Source of the DNA: Bacillota bacterium | GTDB taxonomy: Bacteria > Bacillota > Dethiobacteria > DTU022 | Length of the DNA stretch: 64,000 nucleotides | NCBI GenBank assembly: GCA_033549065.1 | Contig: JAWSUE010000006.1 | Location: forward strand, 1 to 64,000 | Reading direction: 5' to 3' | Shown here: positions 8,545 through 17,500 of the stretch, in pieces | Layout of the letters: each line of letters opens with the position of its first letter | Position numbering within the stretch: position 1 is the stretch's first letter | Notes under the pieces: model-generated | Seen by the model: the letters and a program-made list of their open reading frames with translations, nothing else | The model's database searches: none | What the model was told of the DNA's origin: nothing | Position numbers and translations under genes: made by a program

Positions 8545-8967
8545 TTGAAAATTGTAGAAAAGAATGAAGAGTTATGTACTCTCTGCGGCGCCTGTGAAAC
8601 AACCTGTTCATCGTATTATTTCAAAGAGGATAACCGAGAAAAATCATCCATTCAGGTTGAAGAGATCGGCGAAGATCCAGGGGTTGCCATTAAAGTTTGC
8701 AACCAGTGTGGAGTCTGCATTGATGTATGCCCGGTGTTGGCTTTATCCAGAGCGAAGAGCGGGGTGGTAATCTTAAATAAAAAACTCTGTGTCGGCTGCT
8801 TCAACTGTGTGGGGGTATGTCCCACACAGACAATGTTCTGGCACGAATCGCTGACCGAGCCTTTCAAATGTATATCCTGCGCCCGCTGCACGAAAGAATG
8901 TCCCACCGAAGCAATTTTCATGGAAGAAGTGGAAATCCCCTATAAGGAGGCGACTCGTAATGTCTGA
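8545..8967 (+). CDS. Four-cluster ferredoxin-like electron-transfer protein of the AOR operon
   Basis: 140 aa with four Cys-rich [4Fe-4S] motifs: CTLCGACETTC, CNQCGVCIDVCP, CVGCFNCVGVCP and CISCARCTKECP. The start is TTG 8545, five nt after GGAGGTGG (8532-8539); the longer reading frame upstream has no ribosome site. It overlaps the AOR gene by 8 nt, so the two are translationally coupled and it is very likely the electron carrier subunit of that enzyme. Homologous small subunits accompany several tungsten/molybdenum AOR-family enzymes. Confidence 0.88.
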   Translation: MKIVEKNEELCTLCGACETTCSSYYFKEDNREKSSIQVEEIGEDPGVAIKVCNQCGVCIDVCPVLALSRAKSGVVILNKKLCVGCFNCVGVCPTQTMFWHESLTEPFKCISCARCTKECPTEAIFMEEVEIPYKEATRNV

Positions 8968-11119
8968 TAATCTGGATAAAATACGTGATTCCAGAAAGGT
9001 GCTTGCCGAGTTTAACTATGAACCGGCAACTGTAGAGAAAGGGTATTCCGGTAAAACACTCTATGTCAATCTTTCTGATTTGTCGGTTAAACCGAAAGAT
9101 GTTACTCAGCAGATGAAAGATAAATTTATCGGAGGAAAGGGTTTCGGCCTCTGGTATCTATGGAATGCAGTAACTCCGAAAACAAAATGGAGCGACCCGG
9201 AAAATGAAATAGTTATATCTCCGGGACCGATTGGTGGTATTACCCAGTACCCCGGTTCGGGTAAATCTCTGGTTGTTACACTTTCACCGCTTACCAATCT
9301 TGTTATTGACAGCAATGTGGGCGGCTTTTTCGGTCCATTTATGAAGTTTTCCGGATGGGATGCTCTTGAAATACAGGGTAAGGCTGAAAAAAATGTTGTC
9401 GTAGTTATTGATGGAGATTCGGGAAAGGTTACCATTGAAGAAATAGAAATTGACCCGGGTGCAAGCCATCTTGTAAGCGAGCAGCTTACAGAGTTGTTCG
9501 CAGAAAATGAGCGTGATAAGAAAAATATTTCTGTTGTTTCATCGGGAATCGGCGGAGAGCATACAAAAGTGGGAATTCTTAATTTCTCCTTTTATGACTT
9601 ACGACGAAAGGTTGCCAGAATGAAGCAGGCAGGACGTGGTGGGATCGGGACTGTTTTCAGGGATAAGAAATTAGCAGCGCTTGTAGTAAAATATTCGAGC
9701 CTCAGTGGAAAAAGCAATAACCCTGCTTATCCTGAAATAATTGCCAAAACGGGTGTTAAAATCACCCGGGAGATAAATAAATTCGATGATCAACAGTTCA
9801 GGATGAGGCAAATAGGTACGGCCAACTTAATGACACCAATGAATGATTACGACTTACTTCCTGTACACAATTTCAAATATGGTTCCCACCCCGATGCAGT
9901 AAAAATTTCATCCGAGGTTCTTCGCAGTAGATTTACTCAAAATATGCCTGATGGCTGCTGGGTTGGCTGTGCTCTCTCCTGCTGCAAGGCAGTGGATAAT
10001 TACCAACTTAAAACTGGACCGTTTAAAGGCGAAAAAGTGCTGGTAGACGGGCCTGAATATGAAAATGCTGCCGGTCTTGGTTCAAACTGCGGTATTTTTG
10101 ATCCGGATTACGTAATTGAGGCTAACTTCTACTGTGATACATACGGAATCGACACTATTTCAACCGGAACAATAATCGCCTTTGCCATGGAGTGTTATGA
10201 AAATGGAATCATTAACAAGGAGATAACAGGCGGGCTCGAGTTGAGCTTTGGTAATGCTGATGCAGCGATGGAGTTGCTTCACCAGATGGGCCAGGGCCGC
10301 GGCTTTGGAAAAGTAGCCGGACAGGGCGTCCGGCGGATGAAAAAGATATTTTCTGAAGAATATGGCGCCGATCCTGCCTTTTTACAGGATATCGGTATGG
10401 AAAACAAGGGGCTTGAATATTCCCAGTATCAGGCCAAGGAATCGCTTGCCCAGCAGGGCGGCTATGCTTTGACCAACAAGGGACCACAGCATGATGAAGC
10501 CTGGTTGATTTTCATGGATATGGTTAATAACCAGCTTCCCACTTTTGAAAAAAAAGCGGAAGCACTTCATTATTTTCCAATGTTCAGAACATGGTTTGGT
10601 CTGCAGGGTCTCTGTAAGCTTCCCTGGAATGATATCATTCCGGAAGGAAATGCGATGACAGAAAGTCCTGAAAAAATACCCGAACATGTTCAAAACTACG
10701 TAGATCTATTCTACGGGGTTACCGGAGTTAAAATTGATAAGGATGAGCTGATCCGCCAGTCAGAAAGAGTATATAACTTCCAGAGAGTCTTCAATCTGAG
10801 GATGGGATATGGAACCAGGGAACATGATGCCGCTCCATACCGGGCTCTTGGTCCTGTTACGGAAGAAGAATACGAGTCCAGGGTGGAACGATATGATAAA
10901 CAGCTCAAGGAAGATGTAGGGATTAATCCATCCGGGATGACAACAGCAGAAAAAGTAAAAGAAATGCGCAAATATCGCGAAAACCGTTATGAAACACTGA
11001 TCGATGTGGTTTACAAAAGAAGAGGATGGACCAATAATGGTGTGCCTACCTTAGAGCACTTAAAAGAAATAGGCATGGATCTGCCGGAAGTAGTGGAAGT
11101 TGTCAAGGATCATCTATAA
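8960..11119 (+). CDS. Aldehyde:ferredoxin oxidoreductase family protein (W/Mo bis-pterin)
   Basis: 719 aa, longer than the roughly 610 aa of archaeal AOR. The N-terminal domain begins GYSGKTLYVNLSDLSV and includes FIGGKGFGLWYLW and SPGPIGGITQYPGSGK. Cluster cysteines appear as C333-x3-C337-x3-C341-C342, not the C-x2-C-x3-C spacing I associate with AOR, and a later Cys lies in LQGLCKLPW. Enzymes of this family oxidise aldehydes to acids, reducing ferredoxin; some members instead act on aromatic acyl-CoAs (BamB). Here the setting (amino acid transporter, fermentation genes) suggests aldehydes from amino acid breakdown. It is co-encoded with a polyferredoxin and a ThiS/MoaD-like protein. Confidence 0.88.
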   Translation: MSDNLDKIRDSRKVLAEFNYEPATVEKGYSGKTLYVNLSDLSVKPKDVTQQMKDKFIGGKGFGLWYLWNAVTPKTKWSDPENEIVISPGPIGGITQYPGSGKSLVVTLSPLTNLVIDSNVGGFFGPFMKFSGWDALEIQGKAEKNVVVVIDGDSGKVTIEEIEIDPGASHLVSEQLTELFAENERDKKNISVVSSGIGGEHTKVGILNFSFYDLRRKVARMKQAGRGGIGTVFRDKKLAALVVKYSSLSGKSNNPAYPEIIAKTGVKITREINKFDDQQFRMRQIGTANLMTPMNDYDLLPVHNFKYGSHPDAVKISSEVLRSRFTQNMPDGCWVGCALSCCKAVDNYQLKTGPFKGEKVLVDGPEYENAAGLGSNCGIFDPDYVIEANFYCDTYGIDTISTGTIIAFAMECYENGIINKEITGGLELSFGNADAAMELLHQMGQGRGFGKVAGQGVRRMKKIFSEEYGADPAFLQDIGMENKGLEYSQYQAKESLAQQGGYALTNKGPQHDEAWLIFMDMVNNQLPTFEKKAEALHYFPMFRTWFGLQGLCKLPWNDIIPEGNAMTESPEKIPEHVQNYVDLFYGVTGVKIDKDELIRQSERVYNFQRVFNLRMGYGTREHDAAPYRALGPVTEEEYESRVERYDKQLKEDVGINPSGMTTAEKVKEMRKYRENRYETLIDVVYKRRGWTNNGVPTLEHLKEIGMDLPEVVEVVKDHL

Positions 11120-11136
11120 GACAAAGGAGAATTTAA

Positions 11137-11334
11137 ATGATTGAAGTTAACGGCAGAAAAATGGATTGGCGTGATAATCTGACCGTTGAAAAGCTGCTCA
11201 GTGAGATGAATTATACCTACCCAATGATCCTTGTCAAGGTGAACGGACAACCGGTTAAAGCAGAAGAATGGTCGGAGTTTATTATACCTGACAATGCAGT
11301 TGTTCAGGCTCACCATCTTATTGCCGGTGGGTGA
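11137..11334 (+). CDS. ThiS/MoaD-like sulfur carrier protein
   Basis: 65 aa with a beta-grasp pattern ending in the diglycine LIAGG-stop that is adenylated and thiocarboxylated in ThiS/MoaD proteins. It follows AOR by 17 nt behind AAAGGAG. In AOR operons such proteins are thought to donate the dithiolene sulfur of the tungsten/molybdenum pterin. A thiamine role is less likely, since no thiamine gene is nearby. Confidence 0.85.
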   Translation: MIEVNGRKMDWRDNLTVEKLLSEMNYTYPMILVKVNGQPVKAEEWSEFIIPDNAVVQAHHLIAGG

Positions 11335-11586
11335 TTATAAGATAAGAATATTTAGTATTTTCAGTTTAAAGGAAAGTCTGGTTGGATAGCGAATTAAAAA
11401 ACTCGTGAATAAGGTAAGACTATTAAGTATAATAGGATTGTATGTCGTATTCGAAAGGATTTAGTTTTTAGTTAATTATGCAGGGAGGGGATACGGGCAA
11501 TATAGATCAATTCTTGAGAAAAAGGTTAGTTGAAGAATTCAAATCATTATTGCGTTGAAATTTACTTTTAGGGGAGGTCATTTGAT
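11335..11586 (+). other. Intergenic region before livJ
   Basis: 250 nt, AT-rich. A TATAAT lies near 11424 (AAGTATAATAGG) without a clear -35. GGGGAGGT at 11571-11578 is the livJ ribosome site. I see no strong terminator hairpin, so read-through from the AOR operon is possible. Confidence 0.4.
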
Positions 11587-12738
11587 TTGATTAAGAAACA
11601 ATGGATTATAATGCTCGTTTTGGTTTTGTTTGCCTTTGGTATCTTTGGCTGCGGTCAGGATACAACCGGCCCGGATGATGAGGGTCCGGGTGAAGAAGAG
11701 GGTACCATCTTGATCGGTATAATGGTTCCAGTAACAGGTGCATATTCTGAGAATGGAATTGACATGGAAAATGCTGTTAAACTGGCGGTTAATGAAATCA
11801 ATGCCGCCGGGGGAATTTTAGGTCACACAGTTGTCACAACAACTGGTGATGATGAATGCGATCCCGCTAAAGCAACAGCAGCTGCAAGTAAGCTTGTTTC
11901 TGAAGAAGTTGTTGGTGTTGTCGGCGGATACTGTTCCGGCGCCACACTGCCAACCCTAAAGATATACGGTGATGCTGGAATTCCACTCGTCGTAGCTGCA
12001 GCAAATGCAACCAGTCTTGTCGAAGAAAACCCGGGTTGGACTTTCATGATTAACAGTACTGGTGATATGCAGGCAGAAAATGCAATTGGCTGGTTTGAAA
12101 AGCAAGGAGTTGAAACTATCGGTCTAATCGACGATGGAAGTGCATTTGCCACTGACCTGAAAATGCTGACCAAACAACAGTGGGAAGCAAAAGGAAAAAT
12201 TGTTCTGACCGATGATACCGTTACGACTGGAGAGCAGGATTTTTCTGCTCTTGTAACAACAATTATGTCTGCCAATCCGGATGGTATCTACTGGACCGCA
12301 TATCACGCTGAGGGAGCTCTAATTGTACGTCAGCTCCGCGAGGCAGGGTATGAAGGCATAATTATCGTAGCCGACGGATCGAGTGCACCGGCATTTATAG
12401 AACTTGCGGGCCCTTATGCCGATGGAGTATTTTGTACAGCCCCACCATTTGCTGACCTAAACCCGGCTGCAGCAGAATTTGTTACCAATTATAAAGAAAT
12501 GTTTAACTCAGATCCTGGTGCATACTCAGGCCTTACCTACGATGCCATGTACCTCTTGGCTGATGCCATCGAACGTGCAGGTTCATTTGATGATACCGCC
12601 ATCAAGGATGCCCTTGCTGCTACAGATGGATTCCAGGGAATTTCCGGCGAGGTAATGTTTACAGAAAAGAATACATTAGGAAGAAGCAACTTCGTAATCC
12701 TTGTTGTGGAAGATGGAAAATGGACATTCGCTGAATAA
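11587..12738 (+). CDS. livJ: Liv-type amino acid ABC transporter, substrate-binding lipoprotein
   Basis: 383 aa. The N-terminus is a lipoprotein signal: KKQ, a hydrophobic stretch, then the FGIFGC lipobox with Cys near residue 22. A periplasmic-binding-protein type 1 fold follows (ILIGIMVPVTGAYSENGIDMENAVKLAVNEIN). The start is TTG 11587 with GGGGAGGT 8 nt upstream. It captures an amino acid outside the cell and delivers it to LivHMGF. The substrate could be branched-chain amino acids, or proline/hydroxyproline-like compounds given the downstream enzymes; sequence alone does not decide. Confidence 0.92.
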   Translation: MIKKQWIIMLVLVLFAFGIFGCGQDTTGPDDEGPGEEEGTILIGIMVPVTGAYSENGIDMENAVKLAVNEINAAGGILGHTVVTTTGDDECDPAKATAAASKLVSEEVVGVVGGYCSGATLPTLKIYGDAGIPLVVAAANATSLVEENPGWTFMINSTGDMQAENAIGWFEKQGVETIGLIDDGSAFATDLKMLTKQQWEAKGKIVLTDDTVTTGEQDFSALVTTIMSANPDGIYWTAYHAEGALIVRQLREAGYEGIIIVADGSSAPAFIELAGPYADGVFCTAPPFADLNPAAAEFVTNYKEMFNSDPGAYSGLTYDAMYLLADAIERAGSFDDTAIKDALAATDGFQGISGEVMFTEKNTLGRSNFVILVVEDGKWTFAE

Positions 12739-12753
12739 ACCTAAGGACATAGA

Positions 12754-12788
12754 GAAGCGCAGGCCTGGATCTATCAGGCCTGCGCTTC
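12754..12788 (+). promoter_or_regulatory. Intercistronic 14-bp hairpin between livJ and livH
   Basis: A perfect 14-bp stem (12754-12767 with 12775-12788) and a 7-nt loop, not followed by a T run. Such hairpins after binding-protein genes typically stabilise the upstream mRNA or attenuate read-through, so that the binding protein is made in excess over the permease. Confidence 0.75.
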
Positions 12789-12807
12789 ATAATGATGGGG
12801 TGAATAA

Positions 12808-13722
12808 ATGTCTTTCTGGGAAATTTTTGCACAGCAGCTTTTCAACGGGTTATTGATTGGTTCGTTTTATGGTCTGGTTGCTATCGGTTATTCAATGGTT
12901 TATGGAATTATTAAACTTCTGAATTTCGCCCATGGTGATATTTACATGTTTGGGGCATTTACAGGAATGGTGGCTCTCGGATTATTGTCACCAGCCTTTG
13001 GTAACGCATGGCTGGGTATAATTGCCGCATTGTTGATTACCATGGTCTTTGTTGGCCTTTTTGGAGTCACAATTCAAAGAGTTGCCTACCGCCCTATGCT
13101 TAAAGCTCCTCGACTATCAATATTAATCACTGCTCTTGCTGTTTCAATGATCATCTATAATAGCATGCTACTGATAACACAGGGCCAGGCAAGGCCTTTT
13201 CGTACCGGTTTAACTCATGAAAGCTTTTTTATTGGACCACTGCGTTTAACAGAAACCCGTATTGTTTTATTAGTTGCTGCTCTTGCCTTAATGTTTTTAA
13301 TGCATATGTTTATTACACGTACAATGTACGGAAAGGCAATGCGTGCAATAGCACTTGATAGGGATACCTGCCAGCTGATGGGAATCAATGTATACAAAAT
13401 TATTGCTATTACTTTTTTTGTTGGATCATCACTTGCAGCGGCTGCAGGTATTATGGCAGGAGTTTATTATGGAACAATCCACTTCTTCATGGGATTTTTA
13501 ATCGGTTTAAAAGCCTTTACAGCAGCGGTTATTGGAGGTATAGGCATTATACCGGGTGCCATGCTCGGAGGATTACTCTTGGGGCTTCTAGAGGCATTTG
13601 CTACCCAGATTCCCTTTGTTGGCACAGTTTGGAAAGATGTTTTTTCATTCGTATTTTTAATTTTATTTCTAATCTTCAAGCCTACCGGTATACTTGGGCG
13701 TGTTGAGAGTGAAAGGATGTAA
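12808..13722 (+). CDS. livH: Liv-type ABC transporter permease
   Basis: 304 aa, hydrophobic throughout, about eight membrane helices. Family signatures: NGLLIGSFYGLVAIGYSMVYG near the N-terminus, LLNFAHGDIYMFGA, and AAVIGGIGIIPGAMLGG near residue 235. Length is typical. It is the inner-membrane channel half paired with LivM. The stop is 6 nt before the livM start. Confidence 0.95.
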   Translation: MSFWEIFAQQLFNGLLIGSFYGLVAIGYSMVYGIIKLLNFAHGDIYMFGAFTGMVALGLLSPAFGNAWLGIIAALLITMVFVGLFGVTIQRVAYRPMLKAPRLSILITALAVSMIIYNSMLLITQGQARPFRTGLTHESFFIGPLRLTETRIVLLVAALALMFLMHMFITRTMYGKAMRAIALDRDTCQLMGINVYKIIAITFFVGSSLAAAAGIMAGVYYGTIHFFMGFLIGLKAFTAAVIGGIGIIPGAMLGGLLLGLLEAFATQIPFVGTVWKDVFSFVFLILFLIFKPTGILGRVESERM

Positions 13723-13728
13723 TGCTTA

Positions 13729-14733
13729 ATGGCAGAGATGAAAAAGTCGTCACATTCACCAAAAAAGTATCCGGCAGTGATCGATCAAATTTATAATTTG
13801 TTTGACAACAATGTTTTACGCTATTTTACCTTTTTTATTATAATATCCTTCCTGATAATTTTGCCTCAAACTTCAAGTAGATTTACTCAAGAAGTTATGT
13901 CCAACCTTTTCTTCTACATCACTGTATGTCTCGGATTGAATATTATTGTCGGTTTTGCCGGGCTTCTTCATCTCGGTTATGCTGCATTTATTGCGGTTGG
14001 AGCTTATACAACAGGCATTTTAAGTGCTGTATATGGAATAAATTTTTGGGCAACCCTACCGGTTAGTATACTGGCGGCTATTATAGCAGGGTTAGCAATC
14101 GGTGCCCCCACATTAAGATTAAGAGGCGACTACCTTGCAATTGTTACTTTAGGTTTTGGTGAGATTGTTAGACTTACAGTTAGAAATATAGGTATAACTG
14201 GAGGAGCAATAGGTTTAATTGGGATTGAAAGACCTGTGATTTTTGGTTATGTTTTAAATCAAATTACACATTTTTATTATATGTTTTTTATTTTAGCAAT
14301 TTTAGCAATATTTACTTCATACCGCCTACATAATTCACGTATGGGTAGAGCCTGGGAGTACATCAGGGAAGATGAAGATGCGGCTTCCGCAATGGGTATT
14401 AATGTTGTATCAGCAAGGCTTTATGCATTCATTATCGGTTCTGCTTTTGGAGCCCTTGCCGGTTCATTATACTCTGCCAAAATGACAGCAATATCACCAG
14501 AATCGTTTATGTTTCTTCATTCAGTAATGTTTCTTTTAGCTGTCGTTTTAGGCGGGATGGGGAAGATACCGGGAGTTATTTTGGGTGCAGCAATTGTAAC
14601 AATATTTCCTGAAATATCGAGAGACATCGGTCAATACCGATTAATAATATTCGCCTTTGTTCTTCTTCTTTTGATGCTTTATCGTCCACAGGGTATATGG
14701 CCCGATCGTCAATACATATCAACAAAAAAATAA
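13729..14733 (+). CDS. livM: Liv-type ABC transporter permease
   Basis: 334 aa, multi-spanning. Signatures: VCLGLNIIVGFAGLLHLGYAAF, PTLRLRGDYLAIVTLGFGEI, AMGINVVSARLYAF, and LGGMGKIPGVILGA. A 30-residue polar N-terminal extension precedes the first helix. It forms the translocation path with LivH. Confidence 0.95.
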   Translation: MAEMKKSSHSPKKYPAVIDQIYNLFDNNVLRYFTFFIIISFLIILPQTSSRFTQEVMSNLFFYITVCLGLNIIVGFAGLLHLGYAAFIAVGAYTTGILSAVYGINFWATLPVSILAAIIAGLAIGAPTLRLRGDYLAIVTLGFGEIVRLTVRNIGITGGAIGLIGIERPVIFGYVLNQITHFYYMFFILAILAIFTSYRLHNSRMGRAWEYIREDEDAASAMGINVVSARLYAFIIGSAFGALAGSLYSAKMTAISPESFMFLHSVMFLLAVVLGGMGKIPGVILGAAIVTIFPEISRDIGQYRLIIFAFVLLLLMLYRPQGIWPDRQYISTKK

Positions 14734-14745
14734 TGGGGTGTTGCG

Positions 14746-15525
14746 GTGGCTCTTTTAGAAATTAAAGACTTAACGTTAAGATTTGGCGGTCTGTGTGCTG
14801 TCAATAATTTATCACTGGAAATTGAGGAAGGATCAATACGAAGTTTGATTGGGCCGAACGGTGCCGGCAAAACCTGTGTATTTAACTGCCTTACCGGTTT
14901 TTATAAGCCTAGCAGCGGAGATATGATTTTCAAAGGGGAAAGTTTACTTAATAAAAAGCCACATGTTATTACTTACATGGGCATGGCTCGCACATTCCAG
15001 AATCTTAGATTGTTTAAACAGATGACTGTCCTCGAGAATGTCATGTCTGGAATGCATTGTAGAACTAATGCCGCATTTATCGCCACTGTCCTTCGAACAA
15101 AAGAACAGCAGAAAGAAGAGAAAATGATCCGGGAAGTTGCGGAGGAGTGCCTTGACTTTGTGGGAATTTTAGATAAAAAAAACCAGCTAGCCAAAAATTT
15201 ACCTTACGGCGACCAACGACGTATTGAATGGGCCAGGGCTTTGGCCACTCAACCTAAACTTCTTCTGCTTGATGAACCGGCTGCAGGCTTAAATCGTGAT
15301 GAAAAATCTAGATTAATCGACTTGATGAAGAAAATTCGTGAAGAAAGAAAAATTACGATTTTTCTAATCGAACACGATATGGGTTTAGTCATGAAAATAT
15401 CAGAAAATATTTTCGTCATCGATTACGGAGTAAAGATAGCCGAAGGAACCACGAAAGAAGTCCGAGATAATCCTCGTGTAATTGAAGCTTATCTTGGCAA
15501 GGAAGAAAAGGAGAATGCCGTATGA
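14746..15525 (+). CDS. livG: Liv-type ABC transporter ATP-binding protein
   Basis: 259 aa ABC ATPase. Walker A GPNGAGKTCVFN, a degenerate signature NLPYGDQRRIEWARAL (LPYGDQR, usual for LivG), Walker B LLLLDEPAAGLN, and the switch His in IEHDMG. The start is GTG 14746 behind ATGGGGTG. It overlaps livF by 4 nt. Confidence 0.95.
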   Translation: MALLEIKDLTLRFGGLCAVNNLSLEIEEGSIRSLIGPNGAGKTCVFNCLTGFYKPSSGDMIFKGESLLNKKPHVITYMGMARTFQNLRLFKQMTVLENVMSGMHCRTNAAFIATVLRTKEQQKEEKMIREVAEECLDFVGILDKKNQLAKNLPYGDQRRIEWARALATQPKLLLLDEPAAGLNRDEKSRLIDLMKKIREERKITIFLIEHDMGLVMKISENIFVIDYGVKIAEGTTKEVRDNPRVIEAYLGKEEKENAV

Positions 15526-16238
15526 GTGAAACAGTGCTTGAATTAAAAGAACTTGAAACTAAATACGGTCAGATCTACGCTCTGAGAGGCATTGATATTA
15601 AAGTTAAGAAAGGTGAAATAGTCGCTTTGCTCGGAGCAAATGGAGCAGGTAAAAGTACAACACTTAAAACAATTTCGGGTCTTGTTCATGCATTTTCCGG
15701 AACTGTAAATTTTTTCAGCGAGGATATTACGCGTCATGACCCTTATGCTATAGTGGAAAAAGGGCTTATTCACGTTCCTGAAGGACGAATGATTTTTAAA
15801 GAGCTGTCGGTCTTAGAAAATCTTGAATTAGGTTCATTTACCCTTAAAGATAATGCAGAACGACAAAAAAGAATAGATAAGGTGTTTAAAATTTTCCCCG
15901 TACTTAGCGAAAGGAAAAAACAGATGGGCGGTTTTCTGTCGGGAGGAGAACAGCAAATGCTGGCCATCGGCAGAGCCTTAATGACGGAGCCAAAGCTTTT
16001 AATGCTTGATGAGCCATCGATGGGTTTAGCCCCAATAATTGTACAAAATATTATGGATATCATCAAACAAATAAATAATGAGGGTACAACAATTTTGCTG
16101 GTGGAGCAAAACGCCAAGGTTGCTCTGAAACTAGCCGACAGGGGTTATGTCCTTGAAACAGGTGAAATTGTCATGGAGGGAGAAGCATCTATACTTAGCC
16201 AAGACGAAAGTATTGTAAAAGCTTACCTGGGTGAATAA
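15522..16238 (+). CDS. livF: Liv-type ABC transporter ATP-binding protein
   Basis: 238 aa ABC ATPase. Walker A GANGAGKSTTLK, signature LSGGEQQMLAIGRAL, Walker B LLMLDEPSMGLAP, and VEQNA at the switch. It has the usual LivF length. ATGA overlap with livG indicates translational coupling. It completes a five-gene transporter. Confidence 0.95.
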   Translation: MSETVLELKELETKYGQIYALRGIDIKVKKGEIVALLGANGAGKSTTLKTISGLVHAFSGTVNFFSEDITRHDPYAIVEKGLIHVPEGRMIFKELSVLENLELGSFTLKDNAERQKRIDKVFKIFPVLSERKKQMGGFLSGGEQQMLAIGRALMTEPKLLMLDEPSMGLAPIIVQNIMDIIKQINNEGTTILLVEQNAKVALKLADRGYVLETGEIVMEGEASILSQDESIVKAYLGE

Positions 16239-16243
16239 AATAA

Positions 16244-17479
16244 ATGCAACATTTTGAACGAACTAAATATTATCTTTTAATATTTATTTTTGCTATATTA
16301 CTTACTGCAGCGAATGCTTCAACAGAGGCATCCGAAACACTAAAAGAAGGTGAGGGAGAAATCCTTTATTACTTTTGGGGCCATTGTCCGGTATGCAGCA
16401 AGCCAGAGGACCACGTCGGTTTATTTGAAGACTATCCTGTTACAGTTGAAATCTATGAAGTATTTTATGACCAGGACGGACGAGCGATTTACGATCAAAA
16501 AAGAAACGAACTGGGTATCGAAATTTTCGGTTTCCCTACAGTAGTCTTTGGCGATAGATACTGGATAGGTTTTTCTGAAGTTAATCAGAATGATATTCTC
16601 GCCACTATAGAGGCTTCACTTTCTGCTGAATCTGAAGAAAGTGAGATAAATACTGTCAGGTTTCCCATGATCGGTGAAATTAACCTTGAAACTACGCCAA
16701 TTCTTCTTACAACTGTTATCATCGCTTCCCTTGATGGGTTTAACCCCTGCTCGCTCTTTGTTCTTACATTTCTGCTTGCCATAATTGTTCATTCTGCATC
16801 GCGCAGAAGAATATTTGCGGTCGGTTTAACCTTTCTGATCGTTACTGCTGCCGTTTACGGATTATTTATGCTGGGTGTTCTTAATATCATGATCTTTGTC
16901 GGCCAACTTTTCTGGATCCGCAATATTGTTGCAGCAATTGTTATCATACTCGGCCTGGTCAGTATCAAAGATTTCTTCTGGTTTAAAGAAGGGATATCAT
17001 TTTCCATTCCGGATTCATATAAAAGTAAGTTTTACAAGCAGGTCCGCAATATATTCTACACGAAATCTTTTATCCCCATGGTCCTGGCAACAGTCGTCAT
17101 GGCCCTTGGCATATCTTTGGTTGAGATACCCTGTACTGCAGGCTTTCCCTTTATCTGGAGCAGTATAATAAGTAGAATGGACCTTTCAATTACTCAATTT
17201 GCTCTTTTATTTGTTTTATACATCTTTTTATACCTTCTAATTGAGCTGATCATCTTTGCCGTGGCCATGATCAGGATGCGCGCAGTTAAATTAACTGAAG
17301 AGAGAGGACGTCTGCTAAAGCTTGCCGCAGGCTGCCTTATGCTTGTTCTCGGTTTTATCCTCTTGGTTAAGCCTGATTATATGGAAAATATTGTTGGGCT
17401 CACTGCAACATTTGCAGCTTCTACCGCTCTTATTATAATATTGTATTATTGCCAAAAGATTTTTAGTAAAAAATCATAA
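16244..17479 (+). CDS. Thioredoxin-like domain fused to CcdA/DsbD-type membrane domain
   Basis: 411 aa. An N-terminal signal/anchor helix (about 8-25) is followed by a thioredoxin/glutaredoxin-like domain with a CPVC active site near residue 46 (WGHCPVCSK) and the FGFPTVVFG cis-Pro segment. From about residue 150 come six or so helices of the CcdA/DsbD type with NPCSLFVLTFLL and VEIPCTAGFP, each bearing the conserved membrane cysteine. It probably moves reducing equivalents across the membrane to extracytoplasmic thiols. It starts 6 nt after livF, so it appears to be part of the transporter operon, an unusual placement. Confidence 0.82.
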   Translation: MQHFERTKYYLLIFIFAILLTAANASTEASETLKEGEGEILYYFWGHCPVCSKPEDHVGLFEDYPVTVEIYEVFYDQDGRAIYDQKRNELGIEIFGFPTVVFGDRYWIGFSEVNQNDILATIEASLSAESEESEINTVRFPMIGEINLETTPILLTTVIIASLDGFNPCSLFVLTFLLAIIVHSASRRRIFAVGLTFLIVTAAVYGLFMLGVLNIMIFVGQLFWIRNIVAAIVIILGLVSIKDFFWFKEGISFSIPDSYKSKFYKQVRNIFYTKSFIPMVLATVVMALGISLVEIPCTAGFPFIWSSIISRMDLSITQFALLFVLYIFLYLLIELIIFAVAMIRMRAVKLTEERGRLLKLAAGCLMLVLGFILLVKPDYMENIVGLTATFAASTALIIILYYCQKIFSKKS

Positions 17480-17500
17480 TGCATAATGGAGGTTTTAAAG

